Shown: in pieces, positions 10,563 through 23,948 of the stretch
How the letters are laid out: every line of letters starts with the position of its first letter
How positions within the stretch are numbered: position 1 is the first letter of the stretch
Source of the DNA: Siphonodentalium dalli
Taxonomy: Eukaryota; Mollusca; Scaphopoda; Gadilida; Siphonodentaliidae
Length of the DNA stretch: 64,000 bases
Direction: 5' to 3'
Assembly (NCBI GenBank): GCA_032622095.1
Contig: CP136061.1
Location: 258,818,077 to 258,882,076 of the forward strand
The notes under the pieces: model-generated
Seen by the model: only the letters and a program-made list of their open reading frames with translations
What the model was told of the DNA's origin: nothing
Database searches by the model: none
Made by a program: the position numbers and the translations under genes

Positions 10563-13248
10563 CATCTAAACTTTATTATTCGGACAATACAGAACAAGAA
10601 AACCATAGTCAGAAATGGTAACGCGCTCAAGATCATATATTATATACACATCATTGTAATTATAGAATATAAAATATATTAGTTTCGTGAATGACCAACT
10701 CAGAATTCCGTTAAAATAACAATAAAAACCAGCACCTACACCCTAAATCTAGTTGGATAAGAAGTTATCCAACAGTCAATCAACCGTTGTATGCCCACAG
10801 CACCTATCTACGATGTGTGAAAAGTTGCATGACAATTTTGTTGGATATACTATTACAAGTTAATTGCCCACAGCACATATCTACGTTTATTGAACTGTTG
10901 GGTGTTGGGTAGAGTTGGATGAGATTTGTTGATTGGAAAGTTTACCCAACGTTGATTAAAGTAAAATGGGACAAGACGTCGTGGATAGCTTTACCGGTAT
11001 AGTATACCTTTGTTATAATTATTCTTTGTATGATACACTGATTATGTAGGCTTTATGTGTTGAGTGTATGGGTGTACTACGTTAGTCAAATTAGTGCCGT
11101 CAGCAGTTGTGTAAATTTGTAAACTTCAAAATTTGGCAAATATAAATAAATATACACTCAATACATAAAGCCTACATAATCAGTATATCGTACAAAGAAT
11201 AATTATAACAAAGGTATACTATACCTGCAAGGCTATCCACGACGTCTTGTCCAATTTTCCAGTCGCTCAGGAGTTTTTTCACGCAGTCGTCCATCTTGTT
11301 TTGAAATATTTGGAGCCAAAAACTCGCATGCTCGCCCGCACCGGAAACGCGCTGCTTTTGGATGACCCGGTCACGTGGCGATTTTATCCAATGTGGTATG
11401 AAAGTAATACCACAGAAGACATTTCACGCAATCAGTTGTGTACATCGTACTAAACTGTTGGATAATAAGTACACAACAAATTCGCACCCAACGAGTTGTA
11501 TACAACGTTCATCCAACTAGATTTAGGGTGTAATTAACGAACCGGCGGCCAACTCGACCGTCTCCGACCACAACCACCAATGGGCTGGAGAACGAACAAA
11601 GTTTCTAAAAGTTGAAATATAAGACTTACAAATTATCTTTTTCATTTCTTTTATTTGTAATTGACATAGCTTATCACAAACCAAAAATCGACATTATTGA
11701 CATAACGTTAATTAAACGACAATAAACGACATTGAAACTCCCAACTACACCTTTTACCGGACGCAGTTCGACTTTTAATCATCCCAAAAATTTCCCAGTC
11801 TATAAATAAAACACCCATGTTAATGTCAGCGCCCACAGCTATCTAGAATATCTATGACAGTATACACGCGGCGCGCGCGTGACTAAACCCGTCTGCTTTA
11901 CCCCAATGGTAACTATTCGAAGATACATGGGATAGTACTTAACAAAAGCCCCTAAGCTTGTTGCCCAATCCTCTTTTTAACATTTTATAATTATATGTAT
12001 TTATGTATTTCTTGTTTGTAATTTTATTCTGTTTAGTTCAAATAAAATATTGTTTAAACTAAGAGGTGACAGGCCCATCCACATCCAGATGAGAGTACAC
12101 ACATTATGCATTGTGATAATATACGTATGACCGTTCATGGTTAAAATAGAATCGTCACAATATTATATGATGCCTCTTTTTAGCCAGACATTGTATAATG
12201 TGTAGCTATATGATATTTTTACGTATATTCGATAAGATGATTCGGTTTCATTGTCGTGTAAAGGTTTACGCGAATGGCAACAAGCCGTAAAGTGTGTCAA
12301 AAGTTTCATCCTGTGGGGTCTATATACAAACCCTAATTATGTTAACATTAAACGAATGTCCTGTTAGCTGCATACATACGAATGACAGTATTCACGAGCG
12401 TGTGATCAAGGCATTACGTTATCATGCATTCACGTTTTTGAAATCGCAAATTTGAATGCTGAGACGGATGTTCAATTAATTTCAATTAAAATCCATTCAT
12501 AATGTACACAATATTACGAATTTGTTGTGGATTCATATTTGAGATGATATTCGCAGTCCAATTGATCAGTCTCAGATACAAGAAAACGTGCGAAACTCAC
12601 CAGAACTCCTTAAGTGCTACGCATATTTACTGAACAGAAGATCCGCGACTTTCACATCTATCTGGACTGACAGTGATCAAACCATATCGCGCGCATATTA
12701 AGAATGACACTGATGTTTAAATTTCAGTTCAATCCTATGCTTCATTAACACATTCAGCTATATACCAACATTGTTTTGGCAGCGTGGACGGCCAGGAGCT
12801 ATACCAGTGGAATGATGTTCTCGAAAATTTTAGTAAGCAAAAGCAAAAATACTATTGAAATAATTCCCTAAAAATGGTAAATGGTTTGATCTGAGAGAAC
12901 ATACTGACATCGGGTAGGTAGACACTCCTGCTTCGTGTGGACGAACGCATGTTACCCATCGTCTGTTTTACGATGAGAAACACGCGTATTCCTATATGAA
13001 AATGACTTCCAATTCAGTCCGATTCGGTGATACCTTCCGGGTTGGTAATACCACGTACTTGCGGATATAGCTCACACCCAATACACTTGCTGGGCGCAGG
13101 TATTGCCTTAATTTCGTTTCAACATTGCCTCGATTGCTTATCGATGATTTTGCGGGACGAATGGATGGCTGTTTGTTTACAATTTCGCGTAATTCAGTTG
13201 TCGTTATTAAGGAGAACAATGAAATTTCATCGCAAAATACCTGATTAC
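10563..13248 (-). repeat. Giant inverted repeat, right arm (2.69 kb)
   Basis: Reverse complement of 5557-8245. Unlike the left arm, both its ends abut the satellite: array 1 (forward units) on the inner side and an array in reverse orientation from 13249. The change of satellite orientation across the arm shows this is not a simple insertion into one array. Confidence 0.95.
10739..11530. mobile_element. TA-target MITE in right arm
   Basis: Second copy of the element at 7276-8069, in opposite orientation, with TA flanks at 10737-10738 and 11531-11532. Because it lies at the matching place in the arm, it was present before the arm was duplicated. Confidence 0.85.
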
Positions 13249-15062
13249 TTTGGCGCGGGCTACAGGTCGTACCTTTGGTCTGATCTTTATTAAATTTGTC
13301 ATGAATGTTGATATTGACATGTAGATGGGAACGAGTCATTTTGGGGTCATCTGGCCAAAGAACATGGCTGCTGGTGGCCATCTTGCATTTCAAAATTCAA
13401 TCCAATGGCGCGGGCTACAGGTCGTGCTGTTCGTCTGATCATCATGAAATTTGTCATGGATGTTAATATTGAAATGTAGATGGGAACGAGTGATTTTGGG
13501 GTCGTTCAGCCAAAACACATGGCCGCCAGCAGCAATCTTGGATTTTACTCTTTGCATGACTAAATTCTTTGGCGCGGGCTACAGGTTGTACGGTAGCTTT
13601 GGTCAGAACTTCATGAAATTTGTCATGGATGTTAACAATGACATGTAGATGGGAACGAGTGATTTTGGGGTCGTTCGGTCAAAAACATGGCCGCCAGCAG
13701 CCATCTTGGATTTTACTCTTTGCATGACTAAATCCTTTGGCGCGGGCTACAGGTCGTACCTTTGGTCTGATCATCTTTATGAAATTTGTTATGAATGTTG
13801 ATATTAACATGTAGATGGGAACGAGTCATTTTGGGGTCATACAACCAAAAAACATGGCCACTGGCGGCCATCTTGGATTTCAAAATTCAATCCATTGGCA
13901 CGGGCTACAGGTCGTACTGTTCGTCTGATCATCATGATATTTATCATGGATGTTAATTTTAACATGTAGATGGGAACGAGTGTTTTTGGGGTCGTTTGGC
14001 TAAAAAACATGTCCGCCAGCAGCCATATTGGATTTTACTCTTTGCATGACTAAATCCTTTGGTGCGGGCTACAGGTCGTACCTTTGGTCGTAACTTCATG
14101 AAATTTGTCATGGATGTTAACAATGACATGTAGATGGGAAACGAGTTATTTTGGGGTCGTTCAGCCGAAAAACATGGCCGCCAGCAGCCATCTTGGATTT
14201 TACTCTTTGCATGACTAAATCCATTGGCACAGGCTACAGGTCGTACCTTTGATCAGATCATTATGAGATTTGTAAAGGCTGTAGATGGGAACAGGTCATT
14301 TTGGGGTAATTCGGAAAAAAACATGGCTGCCATTGGCCATTTTAGAATTTACTCTTTGCATCAATAAATCCTTTGGCACACCATAATCACCACATCCCTG
14401 ATCCGATCATTATGAAACCTGTCATGCATGTTGATATTGACATGTACATCTAGTCTTACTTAGACATTTCAATTAGCACCTTTCCTATTCCTCCATTTAC
14501 TGTCAACCATTAAATCATTCCCCTACTAAGTTGAGCTACACTACAGTGTCATTGACACTTTCATTACATTTGTCATGGATGTTAAAATTGACCCGCCCTC
14601 GCGGGAAACGCGTCCGAGGTTTCCCACTCTTTAGGCGAAAAGTGGGAACGAATGTAGATGGGAAACGAGTAATTTTGGGGTTGTTCGGCCAAAAACATGG
14701 CCGCCAGCAGCAATCTTGGATTATACTCTTTGCATGACTAAATTCTTTGTCAAGGGCTATAAGTCGAATCTTTGGTCCAATCATCATGAGATTTTGTCAT
14801 GGATGTTAACAATTACATGTAGATGGGAAAAGATTCATTTTAAATTCAACCAAAAAACCTGGTCGCCAGCAGCCATCTTGTATTTTACTCTTTACACAAC
14901 TAAATCCTTTGACACGGGCTACATGTCGTATATTTTGTCGGATCATCATGAAATTTGTGAGGGATGTTAACAATGACATGTAAATACATTGTAGGAAGGA
15001 GTCTTTTTTGGGTCATTTGCCAAAAACATGGCTGTCGCGGCCATCTTTGATTTTAATCTTTG
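13249..15062 (-). repeat. 161-bp satellite in reverse orientation (higher-order unit 1)
   Basis: About 11 units, read on the minus strand. A diverged part at about 14370-14600 replaces normal units with sequence containing AGTGTCATTGACACTTTC, followed by a CpG-rich insert at 14590-14650. The array from about 13465 onward repeats almost exactly at 16385 onward with a spacing of about 2916-2922 bp. Confidence 0.95.
14590..14650. repeat. CpG-rich hairpin insert inside the satellite
   Basis: A ~60-bp CpG-rich segment (contains CGCGGGAAACGCGTCC and two short inverted repeats, including CCCACT with AGTGGG) interrupts a satellite unit. The same insert is present in the other higher-order copies at about 17506-17566, 22756-22815 and 27756-27815, so it predates their amplification. 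Confidence 0.8.
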
Positions 15063-16384
15063 CATAACTAGGCCTTTCAACTTTCCACATTCCTAATCGC
15101 TCCATTAACTGTAACACATGAACTTATTCCCTTTCCATGTTAGCTACAGTGCCATTGACACTTTCATAATTACATTTCAGTCAATTCACATTTTCAGCTG
15201 CATATACATGTACCGGTATATGTAAACCAATTTCATCATTAAAGAAATTGCAAATTCATCGTTGATTCCATCATCTCAATATTTCATTAAAGTCAGACTT
15301 TATGTTCACACATTGATTCATTCAGGCAACATTTTCTCCATTTCCACACTGTTCATTGCATTGATCGTCATCAATGGGGATAATCTATAATTCTATATGT
15401 ATATCATCGTTAACTATTAAAGTGACATTTCTCTTCCACCCAATCGATATTGCATTAAAATGATGCTTCATATTCATTACACTTCATTCAATAATTTCTG
15501 TTTCTACATCACTTATTGCATTGATTGCCTTCAGGTAAGGTAAGCTATGTCCGACTCAAATATTAAAGTGACGCATCATATTCACTACACTTCATTCAAT
15601 AATTTCTTTTTCTACATAGTTTACATATATTGCATTGATTGCCTGCAGCTAAGGTAATCTATGTCCGACTCAAATAATACAAATATTAAAGGCATTCCAT
15701 TTCCATCCATTAATTCTAAGGAAACTTCTGCTGTGATATATATATGTATATATGCATACAGGGTACTACATGTGCTACACCACTCGGATAAATGTCTGTG
15801 TCATCACACTAAAATACCATGTTATAACTTGAATTGATATATTCGTAATCGTATATAGTCACCAATAGCTGGGTTACTACCGTAGTACCTGACATTGCCC
15901 ATCTAGTGAACTATTCAAACCCAACAGGCCTGGTTGATTTCGCTGTGGGATGATGGTTCACTTCCATCCTCAAGCTAATTATGCCATTTCATGGCATAAT
16001 TTTGTTCTGACGTGCAGGGGTAGATATGCTTGAGGCCCCACCACAGTTCAATTCACACCAGGTTCTCAGCTATTATTATCTTATGTTCGAACTTTACTCA
16101 TATGTTTGGACTGATCATAACCATGATTTTAATGCTGGGTTTGAATAGTTCACTATATGGGCAATGTCCGTTACTACGGTGGTAACCCGGCTATTGGTGA
16201 CTATCTACGATTACGAATATATCAATCCAAGTTCTAGCATGGTATTTGTGTGACCACACAGACATTTCTCCGAGTGGTGTAGCACATGAAGTACCCTGTA
16301 CGGAACATCCTATACTTATTGTAACATTGAACTTAATGATCAACTTGGTGGTTGCTCCATTACGTGTCACGTACGATCATATTA
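15063..16384 (-). repeat. U segment of higher-order repeat, copy 1
   Basis: Non-satellite 1.32-kb segment that alternates with satellite. It contains diverged ~100-bp subrepeats (ATTGCATTGATTGCC with TATGTCCGACTCAAAT, twice near 15500-15690) and the TIR element at 15759-16298. No gene recognised. Copies 2-4 are at 17986, 21027 and 23938. Confidence 0.9.
15759..16298. mobile_element. TA-target MITE inside U, copy 1
   Basis: 540 bp with ~165-bp terminal inverted repeats beginning CAGGGTACTACATGTGC and flanked by TA (15757-15758 and 16299-16300). The arms differ at scattered positions, so the insertion is old. It is present in all four U copies, hence it inserted before the 2.92-kb unit was amplified. 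No coding capacity. Confidence 0.85.
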
Positions 16385-17985
16385 TTGACATGCAGATGGG
16401 ATCGAGTGATTTTGGGGTCGTTCAGCCAAAACACATGGCCGCCAGCAGCCATCTTGGATTTTACTCTTTGCATGACTAAATTCTTTGGCGCGGGCTACAG
16501 GTTGTACGGTAGCTTTGGTCAGAACTTCATGAAATTTGTCATGGATGTTAACAATGACATGTAGATGGGAACGAGTGATTTTGGGGTCGTTCGGTCAAAA
16601 ACATGGCCGCCAGCAGCCATCTTGGATTTTACTCTTTGCATGACTAAATCCTTTGGCGCGGGCTACAGGTCGTACCTTTGGTCTGATCATCTTTATGAAA
16701 TTTGTTATGAATGTTGATATTAACATGTAGATGGGAACGAGTCATTTTGGGGTCATACAACCAAAAAACATGGCCACTGGCGGCCATCTTGGATTTCAAA
16801 ATTCAATCCATTGGCACGGGCTACAGGTCGTACTGTTCGTCTGATCATCATGATATTTATCATGGATGTTAATTTTAACATGTAGATGGGAACGAGTGTT
16901 TTTGGGGTCGTTTGGCTAAAAAACATGTCCGCCAGCAGCCATATTGGATTTTACTCTTTGCATGACTAAATCCTTTGGTGCGGGCTACAGGTCGTACCTT
17001 TGGTCGTAACTTCATGAAATTTGTCATGGATGTTAACAATGACATGTAGATGGGAAACGAGTTATTTTGGGGTCGTTCAGCCGAAAAACATGGCCGCCAG
17101 CAGCCATCTTGGATTTTACTCTTTGCATGACTAAATCCATTGGCACAGGCTACAGGTCGTACCTTTGATCAGATCATTATGAGATTTGTAAAGGCTGTAG
17201 ATGGGAACAGGTCATTTTGGGGTAATTCGGAAAAAAACATGGCTGCCATTGGGCATTTTAGAATTTACTCTTTGCATCAATAAATCCTTTGGCACACCAT
17301 AATCACCACATCCCTGATCCGATCATTATGAAACCTGTCATGCATGTTGATATTGACATGTACATCTAGTCTTACTTAGACATTTCAATTAGCACCTTTC
17401 CTATTCCTCCATTTACTGTCAACCATTAAATCATTCCCCTACTAAGTTGAGCTACACTACAGTGTCATTGACACTTTCATTACATTTGTCATGGATGTTA
17501 AAATTGACCCGCCCTCGCGGGAAACGCGTCCGAGGTTTCCCACTCTTTAGGCGAAAAGTGGGAACGAATGTAGATGGGAAACGAGTAATTTTGGGGTTGT
17601 TCGGCCAAAAACATGGCCGCCAGCAGCCATCTTGGATTATACTCTTTGCATGACTAAATTCTTTGTCAAGGGCTATAAGTCGAATCTTTGGTCCAATCAT
17701 CATGAGATTTGTCATGGATGTTAACAATTACATGTAGATGGGAAAAGATTCATTTTAAATTCAACCAAAAAACCTGGTCGCCAGCAGCCATCTTGTATTT
17801 TACTCTTTACACAACTAAATCCTTTGACACGGGCTACATGTCGTATATTTTGTCGGATCATCATGAAATTTGTGAGGGATGTTAACAATGACATGTAAAT
17901 ACATTGTAGGAAGGAGTCTTTTTTGGGTCATTTGCCAAAAACATGGCTGTCGCGGCCATCTTTGATTTTAATCTTTGCATAACTA
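16385..17985 (-). repeat. 161-bp satellite in reverse orientation (higher-order unit 2)
   Basis: About 10 units, near-identical to 13465-15062, including the CpG-rich insert (about 17506-17566). With the following U segment it forms the second 2.92-kb higher-order copy. Confidence 0.95.
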
Positions 17986-18657
17986 GGCCTTTCAACTTTC
18001 CACATTCCTAATCGATCCATTAACTGTAACACATGAACTTATTCCCTTTCCATGTTAGCTACAGTGCCATTGACACTTTCATAATTACATTTCAGTCAAT
18101 TCACATTTTCAGCTGCATATACATGTACCGGTATATGTAAACCAATTTCATCATTAAAGAAATTGCAAATTCATCGTTGATTCCATCATCTCAATATTTC
18201 ATTAAAGTCAGACTTTATGTTCACACATTGATTCATTCAGGCAACATTTTCTCCATTTCCACACTGTTCATTGCATTGATCGTCATCAATGGGGATAATC
18301 TATAATTCTATATGTATATCATCGTTAACTATTAAAGTGACATTTCTCTTCCACCCAATCGATATTGCATTAAAATGATGCTTCATATTCATTACACTTC
18401 ATTCAATAATTTCTGTTTCTACATCACTTATTGCATTGATTGCCTTCAGGTAAGGTAAGCTATGTCCGACTCAAATATTAAAGTGACGCATCATATTCAC
18501 TACACTTCATTCAATAATTTCTTTTTCTACATAGTTTACATATATTGCATTGATTGCCTGCAGCTAAGGTAATCTATGTCCGACTCAAATAATACAAATA
18601 TTAAAGGCATTCCATTTCCATCCATTAATTCTAAGGAAACTTCTGCTGTGATATATA

Positions 18658-18666
18658 TACCCGGTA
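18658..18666. other. Microinsertion TA-CCCGG-TA
   Basis: Copy 2 of the U segment reads TACCCGGTA where copies 1, 3 and 4 read a plain TA. Deleting CCCGGTA gives exactly the copy 1 sequence. The form fits a cut-and-paste excision footprint at a TA target. Confidence 0.65.
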
Positions 18667-18680
18667 TGTATATATGCATA

Positions 18681-19220
18681 CAGGGTACTACATGTGCTAC
18701 ACCACTCGGATAAATGTCTGTGTCATCACACTAAAATACCATGTTATAACTTGAATTGATATATTCGTAATCGTATATAGTCACCAATAGCTGGGTTACT
18801 ACCGTAGTACCTGACATTGCCCATCTAGTGAACTATTCAAACCCAACAGGCCTGGTTGATTTCGCTGTGGGATGATGGTTCACTTCCATCCTCAAGCTAA
18901 TTATGCCATTTCATGGCATAATTTTGTTCTGACGTGCAGGGGTAGATATGATTGAGGCCCCACCACAGTTCAATTCACACCAGGTTCTCAGCTATTATTA
19001 TCTTATGTTCGAACTTTACTCATATGTTTGGACTGATCATAACCATGATTTTAATGCTGGGTTTGAATATTTCACTATATGGTCAATGTCCGTTACTACG
19101 GTGGTAACCCGGCTATTGGTGACTATCTACGATTACGAATATATCAATCCAAGTTCTAGCATGGTATTTGTGTGACCACACAGACATTTCTCCGAGTGGT
19201 GTAGCACATGAAGTACCCTG
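18681..19220. mobile_element. TA-target MITE inside U, copy 2
   Basis: 540 bp, same termini (CAGGGTACTACATGTGC) and TA flanks as the element at 15759-16298. Carried along by duplication of the 2.92-kb unit. Confidence 0.85.
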
Positions 19221-19309
19221 TACGGAACATCCTATACTTATTGTAACATTGAACTTAATGATCAACTTGGTGGTTGCTCCATTACGTGTCACGTACGATC
19301 ATATTAGCT

Positions 19310-20654
19310 GGAATAAACAATCAATCAATCAATTATGTTTATGGATGGCGGAGAGTCAGCGCAAATCTCACTGTGGAATCAATATACTGGACACATAAAC
19401 CATCTACTCCCAAACTTGCACTGATACTCAGAGAGTTATTTTCACTTAACGTCGACCTTAACGTCGTGTTTTATGGGGGTAACAGTAACTGAGTGCAATT
19501 CAGAGTGATGTGATCAACTCAAAATCACTGGCATATAGTGTTGTGTTCTTGCATACGCAGCAGAGTCATTTGCGTTTCTTCAGAAAAACCTGGAAGTGCC
19601 ATGTTCAAGTTCTCATTTGCTGTAAATGCATAGATTCACATTGCATGACTCATATTCAATGAAAATGTGTCATTTATATATGAATTTCTCAGATCCCTCT
19701 GTATCTATAAACACGACTGGAGTTATGTCATACATTTAGTCACCGAACGCTAACTGATTGGTTGGCTATCGCTCTGATAGCCAACCAATCATGCAGTACT
19801 TATGATTGAGAAAAACAAATGTTGCTTATCTACATGTGGATAAATATATGTCGATTCTAATCCATTCCAAAAATATATATTATTGAAAAGTTAACGTATC
19901 GCGTGATGCGTAAAATCAACTAACGGTAACAGAGCGAACAAACAAATCATTTGAACGTTTGTTGAACACTTCTGGCAATACAACAACAAATCGGGGCGCA
20001 AATAATCACAAAGGGACGTCTCCTCTCTGCCGTGTGTACTTCTTCGCAAAATTGAAATGGCATCCATATTATGAGAGGTCATCTTGCATTTAAATATCCC
20101 TCTGATAGCGAGTTGTCACATATGTCGCACAAAATGACACATACAACTGCGCATTTCCTGTTTTATTCTTGGTTAAGATTTTCAGAGGTAACTTGAGGGA
20201 TGTTGATTTTTGTGTTTATTATTTCGCATATTAAAAGATATGTTCAAGACAGAACTACTATTTCATATGACTAATGTAATGCAATGAATGTACCGAAACG
20301 CCATCATATATATCATGTGTTATTTGTCTTGATATCCTGTATTTGTTTTCGCAAAGTGTGTTTAATTTGAGACATGACAAAGCTCTTCTGATTTTCTGTT
20401 TATATTGCCATATTGTGGTATCCGTCATCACGCAAACACAATACATTTCCATTTAATAATGGAAACACATACTCTAGCTAATACATCGCTATTAATAAAA
20501 CCATATGAGACGTTCGTTGTCCGTATATCGTATACGTTGTTCACAATGTGTTGACATTAAAACTAACCGCCATGTTGGCCGCCATAGTGGATGTGATTTC
20601 AAACTGTTCTGTTTCTTTATCATATTCAGTACAAATTAATTCCAACAACAAATC
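19310..20654. other. Spacer between oppositely oriented higher-order repeats
   Basis: Unique-looking sequence between higher-order repeats running in opposite directions. It contains a perfect hairpin at 19756-19790. No gene or known element recognised. The reading frames at 19891-20082 and 20258-20452 are short and match nothing I recognise. Confidence 0.6.
19756..19790. repeat. Perfect 15-bp hairpin
   Basis: GATTGGTTGGCTATC, a five-base loop, then its exact complement. It stands alone near the centre of the spacer and contains CCAAT-box-like sequence on both strands. Confidence 0.9.
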
Positions 20655-21026
20655 GGACAAAATGACTCGTTCCCATCTACATGTTAATATCAACATTCAT
20701 AACAAATTTCATAAAGATGATCAGACCAAAGGTACGACCTGTAGCCCGCGCCAAAGGATTTAGTCATGCAAAGAGTAAAATCCAAGATGGCTGCTGGCGG
20801 CCATGTTTTTGACCGAACGACCCCAAAATCACTCGTTCCCATCTACATGTCATTGTTAACATCCATGACAAATTTCATGAAGTTCTGACCAAAGCTACCG
20901 TACAGCCTGTAGCCCGCGCCAAAGAATTTAGTCATGCAAAGAGTAAAATCCAAGATGGCTGCTGGCGGCCATGTGTTTTGGCTGAACGACCCCAAAATCA
21001 CTCGATCCCATCTGCATGTCAATAAT
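20655..21026 (+). repeat. 161-bp satellite in forward orientation, ~2 units
   Basis: Units reading CCAAGATGGCTGCTGGCGGC on the plus strand. Satellite orientation has switched relative to 13.2-18 kb. It matches the reverse complement of about 16385-16740. Confidence 0.95.
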
Positions 21027-22340
21027 ATGATCGTACGTGACACGTAATGGAGCAACCACCAAGTTGATCATTAAGTTCAATGTTACAATAAGTATAGGAT
21101 GTTCCGTACAGGGTACTTCATGTGCTACACCACTCGGAGAAATGTCTGTGTGGTCACACAAATACCATGCTAGAACTTGGATTGATATATTCGTAATCGT
21201 AGATAGTCACCAATAGCCGGGTTACCACCGTAGTAACGGACATTGCCCATATAGTGAACTATTCAAACCCAGCATTAAAATCATGGTTATGATCAGTCCA
21301 AACATATGAGTAAAGTTCGAACATAAGATAATAATAGCTGAGAACCTGGTGTGAATTGAACTGTGGTGGGCCTCAAGCATATCTACCCCTGCACGTCAGA
21401 AAAAAATTATGCCATGAAATGGCATAATTAGTTTGAGGATGGAAGTGAACCATCATCCCACAGCGAAATCAACCAGGCCTGTTGGGTTTGAATAGTTCAC
21501 TAGATGGGCAATGTCAGGTACTACGGTAGTAACCCAGCTATTGGTGACTATATACGATTACGAATATATCAATTCAAGTTATAACATGGTATTTTAGTGT
21601 GATGACACAGACATTTATCCGAGTGGTGTAGCACATGTAGTACCCTGTATGCATATATACATATATATATCACAGCAGAAGTTTCCTTAGAATTAATGGA
21701 TGGAAATGGAATGCCTTTAATATTTGTATTATTTGAGTCGGACATAGATTACCTTAGCTGCAGGCAATCAATGCAATATATGTAAACTATGTAGAAAAAG
21801 AAATTATTGAATGAAGTGTAGTGAATATGATGCGTCACTTTAATATTTGAGTCGGACATAGCTTACCTTACCTGAAGGCAATCAATGCAATAAGTGATGT
21901 AGAAACAGAAATTATTGAATGAAGTGTAATGAATATGAAGCATCATTTTAATGCAATATCGATTGGGTGGAAGAGAAATGTCACTTTAATAGTTAACGAT
22001 GATATACATATAGAATTATAGATTATCCCCATTGATGACGATCAATGCAATGAACAGTGTGGAAATGGAGAAAATGTTGCCTGAATGAATCAATGTGTGA
22101 ACATAAAGTCTGACTTTAATGAAATATTGAGATGATGGAATCAACGATGAATTTGCAATTTCTTTAATGATGAAATTGGTTTACATATACCGGTACATGT
22201 ATATGCAGCTGAAAATGTGAATTGACTGAAATGTAATTATGAAAGTGTCAATGGCACTGTAGCTAACATGGAAAGGGAATAAGTTCATGTGTTACAGTTA
22301 ATGGAGCGATTAGGAATGTGGAAAGTTGAAAGGCCTAGTT
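21027..22340 (+). repeat. U segment of higher-order repeat, copy 3 (inverted)
   Basis: Reverse complement of 15063-16384 with few differences. Followed by satellite array 22341-23937 to make a complete inverted 2.92-kb unit. Confidence 0.9.
21109..21647. mobile_element. TA-target MITE inside U, copy 3
   Basis: Inverted copy of the 15759-16298 element, starting CAGGGTACTTCATGTGC with TA flanks. Minor differences from copies 1 and 2. Confidence 0.85.
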
Positions 22341-23937
22341 ATGCAAAGATTAAAATCAAAGATGGCCGCGACAGCCATGTTTTTGGCAAATGACCCAAAA
22401 AAGACTCCTTCCTACAATGTATTTACATGTCATTGTTAACATCCCTCACAAATTTCATGATGATCCGACAAAATATACGACATGTAGCCCGTGTCAAAGG
22501 ATTTAGTTGTGTAAAGAGTAAAATACAAGATGGCTGCTGGCGACCAGGTTTTTTGGTTGAATTTAAAATGAATCTTTTCCCATCTACATGTAATTGTTAA
22601 CATCCATGACAAAATCTCATGATGATTGGACCAAAGATTCGACTTATAGCCCTTGACAAAGAATTTAGTCATGCAAAGAGTATAATCCAAGATTGCTGCT
22701 GGCGGCCATGTTTTTGGCCGAACAACCCCAAAATTACTCGTTTCCCATCTACATTCGTTCCCACTTTTCGCCTAAAGAGTGGGAAACCTCGGACGCGTTT
22801 CCCGCGAGGGCGGGTCAATTTTAACATCCATGACAAATGTAATGAAAGTGTCAATGACACTGTAGTGTAGCTCAACTTAGTAGGGGAATGATTTAATGGT
22901 TGACAGTAAATGGAGGAATAGGAAAGGTGCTAATTGAAATGTCTAAGTAAGACTAGATGTACATGTCAATATCAACATGCATGACAGGTTTCATAATGAT
23001 CGGATCAGGGATGTGGTGATTATGGTGTGCCAAAGGATTTATTGATGCAAAGAGTAAATTCTAAAATGGCCAATGGCAGCCATGTTTTTTTCCGAATTAC
23101 CCCAAAATGACCTGTTCCCATCTACAGCCTTTACAAATCTCATAATGATCTGATCAAAGGTACGACCTGTAGCCTGTGCCAATGGATTTAGTCATGCAAA
23201 GAGTAAAATCCAAGATGGCTGCTGGCGGCCATGTTTTTCGGCTGAACGACCCCAAAATAACTCGTTTCCCATCTACATGTCATTGTTAACATCCATGACA
23301 AATTTCATGAAGTTACGACCAAAGGTACGACCTGTAGCCCGCACCAAAGGATTTAGTCATGCAAAGAGTAAAATCCAATATGGCTGCTGGCGGACATGTT
23401 TTTTAGCCAAACGACCCCAAAAACACTCGTTCCCATCTACATGTTAAAATTAACATCCATGATAAATATCATGATGATCAGACGAACAGTACGACCTGTA
23501 GCCCGTGCCAATGGATTGAATTTTGAAATCCAAGATGGCCGCCAGTGGCCATGTTTTTTGGTTGTATGACCCCAAAATGACTCGTTCCCATCTACATGTT
23601 AATATCAACATTCATAACAAATTTCATAAAGATGATCAGACCAAAGGTACGCCCTGTAGCCCGCGCCAAAGGATTTAGTCATGCAAAGAGTAAAATCCAA
23701 GATGGCTGCTGGCGGCCATGTTTTTGACCGAACGACCCCAAAATCACTCGTTCCCATCTACATGTCATTGTTAACATCCATGACAAATTTCATGAAGTTC
23801 TGACCAAAGCTACCGTACAACCTGTAGCCCGCGCCAAAGAATTTAGTCATGCAAAGAGTAAAATCCAAGATGGCTGCTGGCGGCCATGTGTTTTGGCTGA
23901 ACGACCCCAAAATCACTCGTTCCCATCTGCATGTCAA
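22341..23937 (+). repeat. 161-bp satellite, higher-order unit 3
   Basis: About 10 units, forward orientation, with the CpG-rich insert at about 22756-22815. Reads as the reverse complement of 16385-17985. Confidence 0.95.
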
Positions 23938-23948
23938 TAATATGATCG

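Larger units (their letters stand above)
17986..19309 (-). repeat. U segment of higher-order repeat, copy 2
   Basis: Near-identical to 15063-16384. Differences include a 7-base insertion at 18660-18666 within an AT run and single-base changes. The match to copy 1 stops at about 19309, where unique sequence with a short CAATCAATCAATCAAT run begins. Confidence 0.9.

Noticed and set aside
5557-13248. Treating the inverted-repeat arms as TIRs of one giant transposon
   Set aside because: No target duplication at the outer ends, no transposase, and the right outer end passes directly into satellite while the left does not. An inverted duplication explains it better.
14531-14737. Frames repeated in all satellite units (also 17447, 22669, 27669 and others)
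   Set aside because: Identical because the 2.92-kb unit is duplicated. They cross satellite, the CpG insert and spacer, and the dimer phase does not keep a frame.
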